In this document: positions 31,722 through 33,728 of the stretch, piece by piece
How the letters are laid out: every line of letters begins with the position of its first letter
Position numbering within the stretch: the stretch's first letter is position 1
Source of the DNA: Devosia insulae DS-56
Lineage (GTDB): Bacteria; Pseudomonadota; Alphaproteobacteria; Rhizobiales; Devosiaceae
Assembly (NCBI RefSeq): GCF_000970465.2
Contig: NZ_LAJE02000335.1
Coordinates: forward strand, 1-33,728
Length of the DNA stretch: 33,728 nucleotides
Direction of reading: 5' to 3'
Notes under the pieces: model-generated
Database searches by the model: none
Seen by the model: the letters and a program-made list of their open reading frames with translations, nothing else
What the model was told of the DNA's origin: nothing
Made by a program: the position numbers and the translations under genes

Positions 31722-33436
31722 CGCCGCCACCATCAGAGCCTCGGCCGCCCGATCTCGCGAGAATCCTCGCCCGGGCCCTGCGCGATCTCGAGGCCCAGGC
31801 CACGGCGTTACGCAGCGCCAGCGCGTCGCTCGCCGAAGCCCAGGCGCAGCGCGCCGAGACGCGGCGGATCGGCTTCGGCACGCTGCGCAGCGAGCCCCAG
31901 GCCGACGACGAGAGACCGCAGCCGCGCCTCGCACCCCGCGCCAGCTGGGCGCGGCAGCTGCTTGCTGCCCCGCCCCTCACCAGACCCACTCTCTTCGCCT
32001 ATCCCGGCCATATGGGTGCGGCCATCCAGGAGCAGCCCTACCTCGCGGTCGGCTACATTCTCGGCGGCGAGACCGAGGCCGAGATCGAGGAGGCGGTCGA
32101 GACGGTGACCGTGGTGTCGCGCAGCAGACGCGATTTCACCCCGGTCTTCATCACCGGATCCACCCATTTCTCCCCCTTCCTCAGGCATGGCTACAGCTTC
32201 GAATACCTGCCGCCGCGCCGCCATTTCGGCGGTGACGACGCGAGCTATGCGCTATGGCGGCAACGCCGGCTGGATTTCATCGCCGCCAAATGGGGCCTCG
32301 CCAGCATGACGGTGCTCGGGGACAGCCCGGCGGCTGTCGCGGCGGGCCCGCTGCTGCTGTTCTTCCCGGATTATCGCGCGGCAAATCCGTACCAGGCACT
32401 GATGTATGCCGGGCTCGAAACTGAGATCGAGGTTGCAGCGGGGACGCTCGAGGCGGCCCTCGCCACGGCCGGTGGCCGACCGACGATCTTTCATCTCCAT
32501 TGGCAGGACGCCGTCACCCAGCAGGCCCGGGTCATCGACCAGCCCGCTGCGATGGCCGCTTTCGTCCACTTGATTGACGCGTTTCGCGCCCGCGGCGGGC
32601 TGTTTGCCTGGACCGTCCACAACGACGATCCGCATGACAGCCCCGACTTGGAGCTCAGCCGCGCCTTCGCCAGCCAGTTGCTGGCGCGCGCCGACCTGGT
32701 GCATGTGCACGACGCTCTCGCGGCCGAGCGGCTGCGGCCAATGTTGCCGAGCGACGCGAAGATAGTGGTGATTTCGCACCCGGCTTACGCTGCGGCCGAT
32801 ACCGCCCCGGATCGCGCCGGCACGCGGCTTCGGTTGGGCGTCCCCGACGACGAAACGCTGTTTCTCACCCTCGGCAATATCAGGCGCTACAAGGGCATCG
32901 AACCGCTGCTGCACGTCGCCGCCGAGCTGGCCGATCTGCCGGTGCGGTTCCTGCTGGCCGGCCGCGCCGGCCGCTACGACCCACGCGCCGCGGCCCCGGG
33001 CAACTGCATCGTGCTCAGCGGACACCAGACCGATGACGAGGTTCGCGACCTGCTGGCCGCCGCCGATTTCGTCCTGTTGCCATTCGAGGAGGTAAGCACG
33101 TCGGGCAGCCTGATGCTGGCGCTGTCGGCCGGACTGCCCCTCATCAGCCCGGCGCTCGGAGCTATCGCGGCGATCATCGAGGATCAGCGCGAGGGTTATC
33201 TCTACTCGAGCGACGAACCCGGTGCGCTCGCAGCGGCCATCCGCCGCGCCGCAGCGACCCCGGCCTGGCGCCGCGAGGCAATGGCCCTGGCCGCCACCGC
33301 GACGGCCGGCCTGCATCAACCCCGGCAGTTCGCCACCGAGATCGCCGCTGCTTTGATGTCGCTGGTCGCGCCTCCGGTGCGGACCCGCCCACGAGATCAT
33401 CAGGCAGCTGAGACGATGCGCAAGGCGCGGCAGTAA
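31718..33436 (+). CDS. GT4-type glycosyltransferase with N-terminal helical extension
   Basis: This 572-residue protein has a GT4 (GT-B) C-terminal domain from about residue 350: LTLGNIRRYKGIEPLLHVAAEL, then FLLAGRAGRYDPRA, and ADFVLLPFEEVSTSGSLMLALSAGLPLIS with the donor-binding glutamate. The first 60 residues are a polar, alanine- and arginine-rich helical stretch likely to form a coiled coil (LARILARALRDLEAQATALRSASASLAEAQ). The middle part (about 85-340) would be the acceptor domain, including TIFHLHWQDAVTQQ and FAWTVHNDDPHD. It starts inside the previous gene's stop. Together the two genes look like part of a polysaccharide cluster; no flippase or polymerase is in the window. Confidence 0.82.
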   Translation: MTPPPSEPRPPDLARILARALRDLEAQATALRSASASLAEAQAQRAETRRIGFGTLRSEPQADDERPQPRLAPRASWARQLLAAPPLTRPTLFAYPGHMGAAIQEQPYLAVGYILGGETEAEIEEAVETVTVVSRSRRDFTPVFITGSTHFSPFLRHGYSFEYLPPRRHFGGDDASYALWRQRRLDFIAAKWGLASMTVLGDSPAAVAAGPLLLFFPDYRAANPYQALMYAGLETEIEVAAGTLEAALATAGGRPTIFHLHWQDAVTQQARVIDQPAAMAAFVHLIDAFRARGGLFAWTVHNDDPHDSPDLELSRAFASQLLARADLVHVHDALAAERLRPMLPSDAKIVVISHPAYAAADTAPDRAGTRLRLGVPDDETLFLTLGNIRRYKGIEPLLHVAAELADLPVRFLLAGRAGRYDPRAAAPGNCIVLSGHQTDDEVRDLLAAADFVLLPFEEVSTSGSLMLALSAGLPLISPALGAIAAIIEDQREGYLYSSDEPGALAAAIRRAAATPAWRREAMALAATATAGLHQPRQFATEIAAALMSLVAPPVRTRPRDHQAAETMRKARQ

Positions 33437-33506
33437 GGGCCCGGGCGCGAGGGGTCTTGACTGCAAGTGCTGGCGGTCAGGCCCACCGCAATGCCCAAAA
33501 CTCGGT

Positions 33507-33524
33507 GTCATCCCAGCGAAAGCT
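33507..33524. repeat. Truncated second-type extragenic palindrome
   Basis: These 18 bases, GTCATCCCAGCGAAAGCT, match the left arm at 27372, and the preceding 50 bases are also similar (GACTGCAAG, ACTCGGTG). The match stops abruptly at 33525, where the insertion sequence begins. Confidence 0.75.
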
Positions 33525-33728
33525 CACTAGTGTCCGGGATTTTTGTTTGTTTGGGGTGGTGCAAGGCAGGCACCGCCAGGTGATCTGGCATAAAATCGAG
33601 TTGCGAGACTTGATTTGGAGCCTGCCATGCCATTTGAGCCTAATGGTTTCCTGCGCTTTCTGCAGCCCCTCAATCGGCACTCGATCGATCGAGCAGTGGA
33701 ACGTCACCAGGGCAATCGAGGGGTCGGC
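33525..33728 (+). mobile_element. Left end of an insertion sequence, probably IS4-type, cut by the window edge
   Basis: From 33525 the sequence (CACTAGTGTCCGGGATTTTT...) has no match to the palindrome it interrupts and has a lower GC content than its surroundings. About 100 bases in, a new reading frame begins. The other end and any target-site duplication are outside the window, so the exact boundary is uncertain by a few bases. Confidence 0.6.
33627..33728 (+). CDS. Transposase, N-terminal fragment (IS4-type, DUF4372-like start)
   Basis: Thirty-four codons are visible before the window ends. The start MPFEPNGFLRFLQPLNRHS followed by IDRAVERHQGN resembles the N-terminus of IS4-family transposases with a DUF4372 domain (a phenylalanine, a short Leu/Pro stretch, then an amphipathic helix and RHxG/D). 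The DDE catalytic domain would lie beyond the window. GGAGCC upstream may serve as a weak ribosome site. The assignment rests on a short stretch. Confidence 0.5.
   Translation, partial: MPFEPNGFLRFLQPLNRHSIDRAVERHQGNRGVG

Noticed and set aside
29652-31934. 760-residue minus-strand open frame opposite the large glycosyltransferase
   Set aside because: It is the longest frame in the window, but the plus-strand protein has recognisable glycosyltransferase motifs and a coupled downstream gene; the minus frame has none.
32252-33511. 419-residue minus-strand open frame opposite the GT4 gene
   Set aside because: The GT4 motifs are on the plus strand, and this frame ends in the extragenic repeat.
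33477-33707. 76-residue minus-strand open frame at the right end
   Set aside because: Its sequence (SFRWDDTEF) is just the translation of the extragenic palindrome and the insertion sequence end.
1-33728. tRNA or rRNA genes
   Set aside because: No cloverleaf-like sequence with a TTCGANNC arm and matching stems was recognised, and all longer gaps are taken up by promoters or palindromes.

Overview
The window is a gene-dense, high-GC stretch typical of an alphaproteobacterium. The mix of BMP-type and family 1 ABC importers, LacI-family regulators and two families of extragenic palindromes suits the order Hyphomicrobiales, possibly Devosia or a relative. The genus is an inference from gene content and style; no rRNA or tRNA gene is present to test it.

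Region 1 (123-8066) is a divergent catabolic locus. On the minus strand lies a five-gene operon: a Tat-exported BMP-family binding protein, two permeases, a biuret-hydrolase-like amidohydrolase and a double ATPase. The last four genes overlap or nearly touch. On the plus strand, from a good sigma70-like promoter, lie three overlapping genes: a free-standing Rieske [2Fe-2S] protein, a Rieske-oxygenase catalytic subunit that has lost its own Rieske cluster, and a glutathione-S-transferase-like protein. This trio matches the parts list of the NdmC/NdmD/NdmE N7-demethylase of caffeine degradation, except that the reductase is not in the window. I read the locus as import and oxidative or hydrolytic breakdown of a nitrogen-rich, perhaps N-methylated, small molecule.

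Region 2 (8211-10453) holds an acylphosphatase-like protein without its catalytic residues, a small Popeye-like membrane protein, an exported AhpD/CMD-like protein, and a divergent GlxA-type AraC regulator.

Region 3 (10748-17986) is a LacI-controlled BMP-type importer (binding protein, ATPase, two permeases) followed by an ADP-ribosylglycohydrolase-family enzyme. Region 4 (18124-23319) is a second LacI-controlled operon with a family 1 solute-binding protein, two permeases and a divergent nucleoside hydrolase, but no ATPase. Both modules pair an importer with an N-glycosidic bond hydrolase, so nucleoside or N-glycoside scavenging is the likely theme. Their control regions share a 16-bp motif and each has a candidate operator near the predicted transcription start.

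Region 5 (23538-27261) holds an 85-residue protein, an exported head-GIN-domain (DUF2807) protein, a CPBP-family membrane protease and a winged-helix/TPR regulator. The first two genes are each preceded by three TCAG repeats spaced exactly 11 bp, the pattern expected of an OmpR/PhoB-type DNA-binding domain. Region 6 (27522-33436) has a methyltransferase and a DUF4239 membrane protein on the minus strand, then a small exported protein and two large overlapping glycosyltransferases on the plus strand. The right end (from about 33525) is the start of an insertion sequence that has interrupted an extragenic palindrome.
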